Shown piece after piece: positions 1 to 6,914 of a stretch of 9,723 nucleotides of DNA. Source of the DNA: Victivallales bacterium (GTDB lineage Bacteria > Verrucomicrobiota > Lentisphaeria > Oligosphaerales > Oligosphaeraceae); the NCBI GenBank assembly GCA_900769285.1, contig CAAGGB010000126.1, positions 1 through 9,723 of the forward strand. Direction: 5' to 3'. Each line of letters starts with the position of its first letter. Position 1 is the first letter of the stretch. Below the pieces are notes generated by a model. That model saw only the letters and a list, made by a program, of their open reading frames with translations, was not told where the DNA came from and did no database searches. Made by a program: the position numbers and the translations under genes.

Positions 1-186
1 AAGAACGCCGAGCGAAGCGAGGCGAGGAAAAGTGACGAGAGTGACGAGAGTGACGAGAGAAAAGAACGCCGAGCGAAGCGAGGCGAGGAAAAGTGACGAG
101 AGTGACGAGAGTGACGAGCGAAAAGAACGCCGAGCGAAGCGAGGCGCAAGAAAACGAGCGAAAAGAACGCCGAGCGAAGCGAGGCG
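1..186. repeat. Tandem array of a hairpin-forming GC-rich repeat
   Basis: A core of about 25 bp, containing CGCCGAGCGAAGCGAGGCG, occurs four times, at 1-24 (first base cut off by the window edge), 61-85, 122-146 and 162-186. The periods are 61, 61 and 40 bp. In the first two units the core is followed by three perfect copies of the 9-bp AGTGACGAG (31-57 and 92-118); the later units lack it and have shorter A-rich spacers. The core can fold as CGCC / GA / GC-GAA-GC / GA / GGCG, a hairpin with tandem G.A mismatches. Read on the minus strand, each hairpin is followed by TTCTTTT, so the array may end or protect the 3' end of the operon that finishes at 206. Plus-strand reading frames here only encode Lys/Arg/Glu/Ser-rich repeats and look non-coding. 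The array continues beyond the left edge. Confidence 0.9.
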
Positions 187-205
187 AAGAAAAGCGACGG
201 GCCAG

Positions 206-754
206 TTACAGGTCGAGGCTGGCGACGGTGCGGTGTGAGGTGAGTTCCTTGAGCTGGGCGGAGGTGTCGTCGAGGATGGCGTAGCCGGGCTTGGACATGG
301 CCTTTGGGATGGTTGTGGAGCCGGGGTTGAGGAAGATGACGCCGTCGTCGCCGCGCTTGAGGACGGGGATGTGGGTGTGTCCGGAGATGAAGATATCGCC
401 GGACGAGAGGTAGGGGTGGTGCTCCTCGGAGTAGATGTGGCCATGGGTGAGGAAGAGCCGCCGTCCGGCGTTGAAGAGGAGCGCGTAGTCGCTCATGATG
501 GGGAACTGGATGAGCATCTGGTCGACCTCGGAGTCACAGTTGCCGCGGATGCCGATGATGCGGTCGCGGTGCTCGTTGAGGAGCGGCGCGAGGTCCTTGG
601 GCTCGTAGCCGATGGGGAGCATGTTGCGTGGGCCGTGGTAGAGGTAGTCGCCGCAGATGAGGATGAGGTCGGCGCGCTCGTGGTCGAACGCCTCGATGGC
701 GGACTTGAAGGCGTCGGCGGAGCCGTGGAGGTCGGAGATGATGAGGAAGCGCAT
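206..754 (-). CDS. yfcE: YfcE-type metallophosphodiesterase
   Basis: This 182-residue protein closely resembles E. coli YfcE (184 aa), a manganese-dependent phosphodiesterase active on model substrates and of uncertain physiological role. The calcineurin-like metallophosphoesterase motifs are complete: D8-x-H10, GD at 35-36, GNCD at 71-74, THGH at 103-106 and GHTH at 125-128. The predicted metal ligands are therefore D8, H10, D36, N72, H104, H126 and H128. The stretches GNCDSEVDQML and HGPRN are shared with the E. coli protein. I chose the ATG at 754 because it puts the metal-binding SDLHGS right at the N terminus, as in the family; no clear Shine-Dalgarno is seen there. A GTG at 817 would overlap the upstream stop codon (GTGA) but adds 21 residues unlike the family. 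It is the last gene of the operon and is cytoplasmic. Its function has no obvious link to sugar breakdown, so it may simply be co-transcribed. Confidence 0.95.
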   Translation of the reverse strand: MRFLIISDLHGSADAFKSAIEAFDHERADLILICGDYLYHGPRNMLPIGYEPKDLAPLLNEHRDRIIGIRGNCDSEVDQMLIQFPIMSDYALLFNAGRRLFLTHGHIYSEEHHPYLSSGDIFISGHTHIPVLKRGDDGVIFLNPGSTTIPKAMSKPGYAILDDTSAQLKELTSHRTVASLDL

Positions 755-813
755 GGGAGGTGGGTTCTGGGAGGCTTGGCTAGAGAACAGGCGGTTTCGT
801 GGGCGAGGCCGCG

Positions 814-3171
814 TCACGGGTTCTGGAAGACGAAGGGGATGACGTCGCGGGCCTCGCGGGTGTCGAGCTTGAAGAGCATGACGCCGGCGGTCTGGAGCTG
901 CCTGGCGGCGAAGAGCTGCCGCTGGGCGTCGGTAGCGGAGAGGTTATGGGTTGACAGTCCGATAGCGGGAAGGAGTCGTGGCGCGAGCCTGGGGCCGAGG
1001 AGCTGTCGCTGCCGCTGGACGGTGGCGGCGAACGCGGCGTCGTTGAGCTGGTAGGTCATGGGGCAGGCCAGGCTGATGGTGCCGTTGGCCAGCCAGGCGC
1101 TCCAGTTCTGCCCGACGGTGAAGCGCGCGGACTCGAGGTCGGCATAGACGGCGGCGACGACCTTGACGGTGGGATAGGCCTGCCGGGCGGCGCCGGCGAT
1201 CTCCTGCGCGAGGGAGGAGATGAGGCGCTGGCGGAAGAGAAGCCAGCGGTCATGGAGGGCGCCGCCGGGGAGGATGTCGTCGGGCCAGTTGCAGGAGCCG
1301 CCGGTGTACATGGCGAAGGCCTGACGGCAGGACGCGCAGCAGCAGGCGTCGGCGGAGGGGAAGCGGATGAAGTCGAGGCAGAGTCCGTCGAGGCGGTAGG
1401 TGACGGCCATTTCGGCGGCAAGCCGCGCGAGGTGATGCCGGTTCCGGAGCTGCGCGGGGCAGAGCCAGGGGAGCGTGTGCCCCTGGGCGTTGACCTGAAG
1501 CCGGCCCTCGTTCTCCCAGGTGCGGACGGCGGAGGCGGTCGCGGGGGAAGCGGCCTCGTTGGCCAGCGAGAGGCAGTTGAGCGCGGCGAAGAGCTGGATG
1601 CCGTTGGCGCGGCAGGCGCTGGCGCAGTCGCGGAGCGCGGTCTGGCTGGTGACGAGCGGTGCGATGCGGCTGGGGAACGCGGCGGCCAGCGGAGAGGCGG
1701 CGTAGGCGAAGAGCGCGTTGGCGTTGGCCTGCGCCAGGAGCTGCGCGGTGGCGCTCCAGCCAAGGCCGGGAAGGCCATCGGGATACTGGCACCAGACGGC
1801 GCGGAGCTCATCACGGGCGGCGGCGACGGGCCGGATGCCGCTGGTGGCGAGCTCGTCGAGGCAGTTCCGGGTCAGTTGGATGCAGGTCTCGAACTGCCGA
1901 TTGGCGAAGCTGTTTCGCGCGGTGTCGAGGGTACGTCGTGCGGCCTTCTTGACGTTGGGGTCGGCGGGGGTGTCGAGAAGCGCCTGGCTGGCCTGGGTGA
2001 AGGCGGTCCGCGCGGCGGCCTCGGGGAGCGCGGGCAGGAATTTGGCGGCCATGGCGGCGAAGGTCGCGGAGGCGTTGAGGTTGTCCTTGCCCAGATAGGC
2101 GTGGGTCATCCAGAAGCCGTTGGGCGACTCGATGATGGCGGGATATGCGGTGGGCTGCCCCGCCGCGTCCTGCCACCAGGCGAGCGTCCGAAGCGGATAC
2201 ATGACGCGCTGGATGGCGATGAACGCGGTGGAGGGCTGCAGGAAGCTGCGCGCGGCGGGCAGCGCATGGCGCTGCATCTGGACGCCGGCGAAGGTGACGT
2301 TGGCGGTGGCGGTCTGCATGAAGCGTCCGGCGGGCATGGCCATGGCCTGCTGGATGATGGGCGGGAGGCTGTGGAAGACGGCCGCCTTGCCGCCCCGGCG
2401 GATGAAGCTGGCGATGGCGGCGCACTGGTCGGGGGAGGCCTCGGCGGGCGCGGGCAGGAAAACGAAATCGTAGGGTCTGAGGTTGAGGTAGGTCGTGTCG
2501 ATCTCCTCCAGGACGGCGGGACGGACGCCGGCCAGCAGCAGCGCGTCGCCGAGGGCCTGCGCGTAGCGGTGCGCACGACGCATGTCGTGCCCCTCCTGCC
2601 CCGAGCGGACGATGGCCAGCCGACCATTGGGACGCACGAACTCAATCTGCGAGATGGCGAGGGAGGTCTGCCCGACGGCACCCCGCCAGAGCGCGACGCG
2701 CAGCGTCGAGACGGTCTTCCAGGACTGCGGCTGTCCCTCGGGCAGGAAATGCGCCTTCGGGATGAAGATGTCGTGCCAGGCCTGGGCGGCCGTGGGGGTG
2801 AACGTGACGGCCTGCCAGGCGGAGCCGGTCTTGAGGTAGAGGTTGAACTGCTGCACGATTTCTGGCCGATGGCAGAGCAGCCGGAGCCGGATGCCGGCGC
2901 AGTGGGTGAGGTCCTCGCTGAGGGTGAAGTCCCAGCAGGCGCGCTTGGCGCTGTCGTTCCTGAAGTTGGCGGCGAGAGCCAGCGCGCTGACGCCTCCGTC
3001 AAGCCTGAGCAGCCGCGCGGGCGCGGCGGCACCGCTGTTGCGGGCGGTCGCGCCCGTCAGCCTGAGGTCGAGCGTCTGGCCCAGCAGGGATGAGCCGAGC
3101 AGGCAGACGAGCAGGGACAGCAGGACGACGGCGAGGCGCAGGCGGTTCGGGGAGGAGGCGGGAGACGTCAT
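814..3171 (-). CDS. Secreted GHL10/DUF187-like glycoside hydrolase with N-terminal accessory domains
   Basis: This 785-residue protein is the only product in the window with a clear signal peptide: arginines at 10 and 12, a hydrophobic core at about 13-30, and possible cleavage near 30-33. Residues about 35-180 look like a beta-rich carbohydrate-binding or galactose-binding-type domain. Residues about 183-370 look like a Rossmann/glutamine-amidotransferase-like domain. Residues about 380-445 are probably helical. The C-terminal 455-775 matches the TIM-barrel of family-10-like hydrolases (PF02638, YngK type): GLGWSATAQLLAQANANALF at 469-488, PWLCPA at 568-573, LDGLCLDFIRFP at 594-605, a C-C-C-x-x-C-x3-F motif at 610-619, GQNWSAWL at 687-694 and CPMTY at 703-707. 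D600 is the most conserved acidic residue I can see, but catalytic residues of this family are not well established. It follows the aldo/keto reductase gene by 24 bp without an obvious Shine-Dalgarno. The substrate is unknown; the barrel assignment is firmer than the domains before it. Confidence 0.8.
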   Translation of the reverse strand: MTSPASSPNRLRLAVVLLSLLVCLLGSSLLGQTLDLRLTGATARNSGAAAPARLLRLDGGVSALALAANFRNDSAKRACWDFTLSEDLTHCAGIRLRLLCHRPEIVQQFNLYLKTGSAWQAVTFTPTAAQAWHDIFIPKAHFLPEGQPQSWKTVSTLRVALWRGAVGQTSLAISQIEFVRPNGRLAIVRSGQEGHDMRRAHRYAQALGDALLLAGVRPAVLEEIDTTYLNLRPYDFVFLPAPAEASPDQCAAIASFIRRGGKAAVFHSLPPIIQQAMAMPAGRFMQTATANVTFAGVQMQRHALPAARSFLQPSTAFIAIQRVMYPLRTLAWWQDAAGQPTAYPAIIESPNGFWMTHAYLGKDNLNASATFAAMAAKFLPALPEAAARTAFTQASQALLDTPADPNVKKAARRTLDTARNSFANRQFETCIQLTRNCLDELATSGIRPVAAARDELRAVWCQYPDGLPGLGWSATAQLLAQANANALFAYAASPLAAAFPSRIAPLVTSQTALRDCASACRANGIQLFAALNCLSLANEAASPATASAVRTWENEGRLQVNAQGHTLPWLCPAQLRNRHHLARLAAEMAVTYRLDGLCLDFIRFPSADACCCASCRQAFAMYTGGSCNWPDDILPGGALHDRWLLFRQRLISSLAQEIAGAARQAYPTVKVVAAVYADLESARFTVGQNWSAWLANGTISLACPMTYQLNDAAFAATVQRQRQLLGPRLAPRLLPAIGLSTHNLSATDAQRQLFAARQLQTAGVMLFKLDTREARDVIPFVFQNP

Positions 3172-3195
3172 GGGCAGGCGAGGGCTTCGGTGGGG

Positions 3196-4038
3196 TCAGA
3201 GGGTGTCCGGATGGAGGTTCAGTCCGCCGGAGAAGGGCAGTTCGGCGATGGCCTTCATGTCGGCGGTGTCGAGCCGGAAGTCGAACACCTCGGCGTTTTC
3301 GGCGATGCGCGACGGCGTGACGGACTTGGGCAGCGGGACGACGCCATTCTGGGTGATCCAGCGGAGGCAGATCTGGGCGACGGTGCGACCGTACTTGTCG
3401 GCGAGCTGTCGCAGGAGCGGCTGGGTGAGCAGCTTGCCGTTGCCGAGCGGGCAGTAGCCCTCGACGAGGATATTGTTCTGGCGGCAGCAGGCGAGGACCT
3501 CGGTGTGGATAAGTCCGGGATGGTACTCGATTTGGTTGACCATGGGCCGGACCTCGGCCTGCAGGAGCGACTGGAGATGATGGGGCCAGAAGTTGGAGAC
3601 GCCGATGGCGCGGATGCGCCCCTGCTGGTGGAGCTCGGTGAAGGCCTGCCAGGTCTCGCGGTTGATCTGGTCCCACTGGTCCGTCTTGTTGGGCGACGCC
3701 GGCCAGTGGATGAGGAAGAGGTCGAGGTAGTCGGTCTGGAGGCGGTCGAGGGACTCGTCGAACGCCTTGAGCGCGGTCTGGTACCCGCGCTGGCTGTTGG
3801 CCAGCTTGCTGGTGATGAAGAGGTCGCGGCGCGGGATGCCGGACTCGCGGACGGCCTTGCCGACGCTGGCCTCGTTGCCGTAGCCCTGCGCGGTGTCGAT
3901 GTGGCGGTACCCCGTGTCGAGGGCGCAGCGGACGGCGTTGGCGCAGACGTCGCCGTCCGGCATCTGCCAGGTTCCGAAGCCGATGCTGGGGATGGCGACG
4001 CCGTTGGCGAGGGTGATGGTGCCTCCAAGATGTGGCAT
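3196..4038 (-). CDS. Aldo/keto reductase, NAD(P)H-dependent
   Basis: This 280-residue protein is a standard-length member of the aldo/keto reductase superfamily, close to the 2,5-diketo-D-gluconate reductase type. Such enzymes reduce aldehydes or ketones with NAD(P)H in the cytoplasm. The catalytic tetrad is complete: D48, Y53, K78 and H111. Other landmarks are GFGTWQMPDG (20-29), GYRHIDTAQGYGNE (43-56), SNF (148-150), NQIEYHP (168-174) and the cofactor loop PKSVTPSRIAEN (237-248), whose K238, S239 and R244 suggest preference for NADPH. The start is supported by AAGGA at 4048-4052 (minus strand), nine bases before the ATG. It sits 28 bp after the GH129-like gene and 24 bp before the GHL10-like gene, so co-transcription is likely. 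A reasonable inference is that it reduces an aldehyde or keto sugar made by the upstream aldolase or oxidoreductase. The substrate cannot be read from the sequence. Confidence 0.95.
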   Translation of the reverse strand: MPHLGGTITLANGVAIPSIGFGTWQMPDGDVCANAVRCALDTGYRHIDTAQGYGNEASVGKAVRESGIPRRDLFITSKLANSQRGYQTALKAFDESLDRLQTDYLDLFLIHWPASPNKTDQWDQINRETWQAFTELHQQGRIRAIGVSNFWPHHLQSLLQAEVRPMVNQIEYHPGLIHTEVLACCRQNNILVEGYCPLGNGKLLTQPLLRQLADKYGRTVAQICLRWITQNGVVPLPKSVTPSRIAENAEVFDFRLDTADMKAIAELPFSGGLNLHPDTL

Positions 4039-4066
4039 GGTGGGGATTCCTTAATGGCTATTTGGT

Positions 4067-5974
4067 TCAGGGACGCTGGGGACGGCAGTCAATCGTGAAG
4101 GTCTGCCCGTCGCCGTCGCGGACAAGCGCCGTCTCCGGGGCGACGGCGGTGCCGTCGCCGACGACGAACGGCTCCTCGGAGAAGTTGGCGACGACGGCGA
4201 CGCCGTTGTCGAAGGCCGTCCGCTGGACGAGCCGGTCGGGCGTGAGCCAGTCGAAGTCGGTCATGCGGCTGGTGCCGGTGAGCCGGGCGACGGGGGTCGC
4301 GCGGTGATAGGAGGCGGCGATGTCGTCCTTGAGGCGCTCCCATTGGGTCATGTTGAGGGAATAGAGCGGCGGGAGACCATAGAGGGCGTTGAAGAGGTCG
4401 CGTCTCGGCATAAGTCTCGGACAGCAGTTGGAGCTGTCGCCCCAGTACCAGTAGGAGACGGTGCAGTCGTGGTAGATGAGCTCCCAGAGGGGAACACGGC
4501 AGGCGGGGTTGAGCATGTACTGGGTGAGCTGCAGGGGAATGTCGTCGCCCTCGTAGAGGGTGCACATGCGCCGCCCGGCGTCCTCGGCGCGGAAGAGAAC
4601 CGGCGACATGAGCCCCTCGGAGTAGTGGAAGTCTCGCGCGGCGCCCTCCTGGCCGACCTCGACGCCGACGACCAGCCCCAGCTCGGTCGCCAGAAAGCGG
4701 TTCTGCGCGTTGATGTAGCGGAGCGAGTCCTCGCGGGTGGTGGGATGGTCGGACGAGTAGCACTCCGCGAGGGCGGAGCCGGCCTGGACGTCGATGAGGC
4801 GCGAGGTGTAGCCGACGCGGGCGACATCCGGGGGTACGTTGGCTTTGGTGAGCTCAAAGGCACAGAGGTCGCAGACGCCATGCTGATGGTGGAGCTGGCC
4901 GTCGGTGCCGTGTATCTGCCAGGCCAGCGCGCGCGAGCCGTCGGCGTTGATGCGGACGATGCCGGGCCAATGCGGGGTGTTGACGGAGCGCTGGCGCCGG
5001 TAGGGAATGGCCAGCGGCGCGATGTCCTTCGGCAGGACGTCGCGGTAGATGTCGTACTTGCCGACGAGGAAGCCACGCTGCCGAAGCTGGACACAGTCCT
5101 CGGGCGTCTCGCCCTCGAAGGCGTTCCAGAGGATGCGCTCCATGCCGCGCCGAAGCATGTCGTCGGCGGCGCGGAGAGGCTCGCGCGGCGTGACGTCGGG
5201 CTGCTCGGGCCGCCCGTAGAGACGGTTCATGTTGTTGTCGTCCCAGAGCCAGATGTCGGCCGCGCCGATGAGCCGTCGGACCTCCGGGGTGCGGGACGCC
5301 TTCTCGCGAAGCGTGACGACCCAGCCGTCCTGCTCCTCGCGCCAAGCGCGGTAGGCCCCCGCGGCCTGGGACAGCGTGTCGGTGAGGAACACAACGACCG
5401 TCCGCGTGTAGGCCAGACGGCCCTTCGAGGGCAGAAACGCAGTCCGCGCGACGATGAGGCGGTCGCGGTTGCGCCCCAGCTCGATGCGCGCGTCCCAGGG
5501 ATGGAGGATGGCGGTCGCCAGGCAGGCGTCCGGACGAACCAACGCCGTCAGGGCAATCGGCGCGTTGATGGCGGCATAGGCGCCGTCGGGACGCAGATAG
5601 GGGGTGAAGGACGTGTCGCCGGCCTTGACGGCGGCACCCTCGCCCAGAGGCAGGATGGCGAGGTCGTCCGGCTCCGGCGTCCAGGCGGGCGGATAGGCGA
5701 ACGGCTGCGCCAGCGGCAAATCGGCGACGCCCTCGACGCTGAGCTCAAGGGAGCGGTCGTCGCGTAACGCGACCCGGACGCGGAGGTCGGTCCCATCAGG
5801 AGGTGTCAGGTCGAAGGCGAGCGCCTGGCCGTCGGCGTGACGGCCGCTGACGGTCCCCGCGAGAGGCTCCTGCGTGAAGCGGACACCATCGGCGAGACGG
5901 GTGAGGGTCAGGCGCCCGTCGGGTTCGAGCGTGAGGGACAGCGTGTCGTTCTGAATCTGGAGTGGCGTTTCCAT
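4067..5974 (-). CDS. GH129-like (GH101-related) intracellular glycoside hydrolase
   Basis: This 635-residue protein resembles the Glyco_hydro_129 family (PF11308), related to GH101. The characterised bifidobacterial member is an intracellular alpha-N-acetylgalactosaminidase acting on mucin core sugars. Residues about 1-220 look beta-rich, as expected for the N-terminal sandwich domain. About 230-550 would be the catalytic barrel, with IWLWDDNNMN (241-250), GFLVGKYDIY (301-310), SRLIDVQAG (391-399), CYSSDHPTTRED (405-416), VVGVEVGQEGA (435-445) and VPLWELIYHD (494-503). About 560-635 looks like a C-terminal beta domain. By analogy with GH101, D395 could be the nucleophile and E439 the acid/base; this is inference. 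No signal peptide is visible. The reading frame is open for 99 further codons upstream, but those residues are low-complexity and overlap the aldolase gene, so I chose the ATG at 5974, 16 bp after that gene's stop. No Shine-Dalgarno is evident. The family call is from remembered motif patterns. Confidence 0.6.
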   Translation of the reverse strand: METPLQIQNDTLSLTLEPDGRLTLTRLADGVRFTQEPLAGTVSGRHADGQALAFDLTPPDGTDLRVRVALRDDRSLELSVEGVADLPLAQPFAYPPAWTPEPDDLAILPLGEGAAVKAGDTSFTPYLRPDGAYAAINAPIALTALVRPDACLATAILHPWDARIELGRNRDRLIVARTAFLPSKGRLAYTRTVVVFLTDTLSQAAGAYRAWREEQDGWVVTLREKASRTPEVRRLIGAADIWLWDDNNMNRLYGRPEQPDVTPREPLRAADDMLRRGMERILWNAFEGETPEDCVQLRQRGFLVGKYDIYRDVLPKDIAPLAIPYRRQRSVNTPHWPGIVRINADGSRALAWQIHGTDGQLHHQHGVCDLCAFELTKANVPPDVARVGYTSRLIDVQAGSALAECYSSDHPTTREDSLRYINAQNRFLATELGLVVGVEVGQEGAARDFHYSEGLMSPVLFRAEDAGRRMCTLYEGDDIPLQLTQYMLNPACRVPLWELIYHDCTVSYWYWGDSSNCCPRLMPRRDLFNALYGLPPLYSLNMTQWERLKDDIAASYHRATPVARLTGTSRMTDFDWLTPDRLVQRTAFDNGVAVVANFSEEPFVVGDGTAVAPETALVRDGDGQTFTIDCRPQRP

Positions 5975-5990
5975 GCGTGTCTGGCTGGGG

Positions 5991-6905
5991 TTAGTCGCGC
6001 GGCTGCAGCGGCTCGCCGGTGAACTCCGGGGCGAGCTTCTGGAGCAGTTGCTCGAAGAGGAGGTCGGAGACGGGATCCGGTGCATAGGCGGGCCGACGGC
6101 AGCGGGCGCAGGCGATGAGGCCGCGGCGCTGGAGAATGAGCTTCTGGAAATGGATGTCCATCTCGTCATGCTGGCGGACATACGCCAGGAAGGCGGCCAG
6201 CAGGTCGCCGACGCGCTGCGCCGTGGCGTAGTCGCCGGACAGCAGCGCGTCCCAGACCTTGCGGCAGACATCCGTCACGGCCGGCCCAGGCAGGACGCCG
6301 GCGCAGCCCAGATGGAACGCCGCCAGCAGATGGAGACCGCCGTTGCCGACGAAGACATCGCGGTCGGGCGGCAGCAGCTCCAGCAGCCGCGAGATGGTGG
6401 CGGCCTGCGGAAGGCGGTCGACCTTAATGTGACGGACGTTGCCATGGTCGGCGGCAAGCTGCGCCAGCTGCTCGGGCGACAGCCTGGGGTCATCCTGAAC
6501 CATGACGGGCAAGGAGACGGCGGCGCAGACGTCGCCGAGATGCCGCAGCAGCGCGTCGGCGTCGGGCTGATGCGCCTGCGGCGCGACGAGCAGCATGCCG
6601 TCGGCGCCGGCCTCCTGGAGCTGCCGCGCCCAGCGGCAGGCCGTCTCGGTGCCCTGCCGGCCATTGGCCGCCACGACCGGCACGCCGCCCTGATGGGCCG
6701 TCCCGACGATGGCGTCGAGAAGGCGGCGCTCCTCCTCGGCGTCGAGCTTGTGGCCCTCGCCCTCGGGCGCGCCGAGGACGAGCCCCTGGGCACCAAGCGC
6801 CATCAGCTGTCGGCAGCAGTCGGCGCTGCCAGTGAGGTCAAGCTCGCCCTGGCCGTCGAAGACGACCGGGACGACAGGACAGATGCCGGTGAGTTCCATG
6901 TCCAT
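5991..6905 (-). CDS. DapA/NanA-family class I aldolase or dehydratase with atypical active site
   Basis: This 304-residue protein has the length and layout of the dihydrodipicolinate synthase/N-acetylneuraminate lyase family, (beta/alpha)8 barrels that form a Schiff base with a 2-oxo acid. The Schiff-base lysine is K161 in HIKVD. The GTTGE pyruvate-binding loop is replaced by GAPEGEG (45-51), apparently one residue longer. The usual Y in the L-Y-N-x-P motif is Q137 in PVMVQDDP (133-140). GNGGLHLL (188-195) and GCAGVLPGP (200-208, approximate) fit the second half of the barrel. I recall a Q-D-x-P subgroup of family members of unassigned function, so this is probably not lysine-biosynthetic DapA. 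The start is supported by GAGG at 6913-6916 (minus strand), seven bases before the ATG and overlapping the upstream gene's TGA, which suggests translational coupling. Context with two glycosidases, a FAD enzyme and an aldo/keto reductase suggests keto sugar acid breakdown; the substrate is unknown. Confidence 0.85.
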   Translation of the reverse strand: MDMELTGICPVVPVVFDGQGELDLTGSADCCRQLMALGAQGLVLGAPEGEGHKLDAEEERRLLDAIVGTAHQGGVPVVAANGRQGTETACRWARQLQEAGADGMLLVAPQAHQPDADALLRHLGDVCAAVSLPVMVQDDPRLSPEQLAQLAADHGNVRHIKVDRLPQAATISRLLELLPPDRDVFVGNGGLHLLAAFHLGCAGVLPGPAVTDVCRKVWDALLSGDYATAQRVGDLLAAFLAYVRQHDEMDIHFQKLILQRRGLIACARCRRPAYAPDPVSDLLFEQLLQKLAPEFTGEPLQPRD

Positions 6906-6914
6906 GGGCGCGCC

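Noticed and set aside
1..186. The repeat array as a CRISPR
   Set aside because: The spacers are themselves repetitive and nearly identical, the periods differ (61, 61, 40), and no cas gene is present.
32..238. A small plus-strand open frame through the repeat array encoding S-D-E repeats
   Set aside because: The frame is a product of the 9-bp and 61-bp repeat periods, has highly charged low-complexity sequence and runs into the end of yfcE on the other strand.
1252..3093. A 613-codon plus-strand open frame opposite the GHL10-like gene
   Set aside because: Low-complexity Gly/Glu/Ala/Val-rich translation without motifs, while the opposite strand encodes a signal peptide and a recognisable barrel.
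5975..6271. A 99-codon N-terminal extension of the GH129-like gene
   Set aside because: It overlaps the aldolase gene and is Ser/Arg/Pro-rich without family resemblance; the ATG at 5974 gives a normal N terminus.
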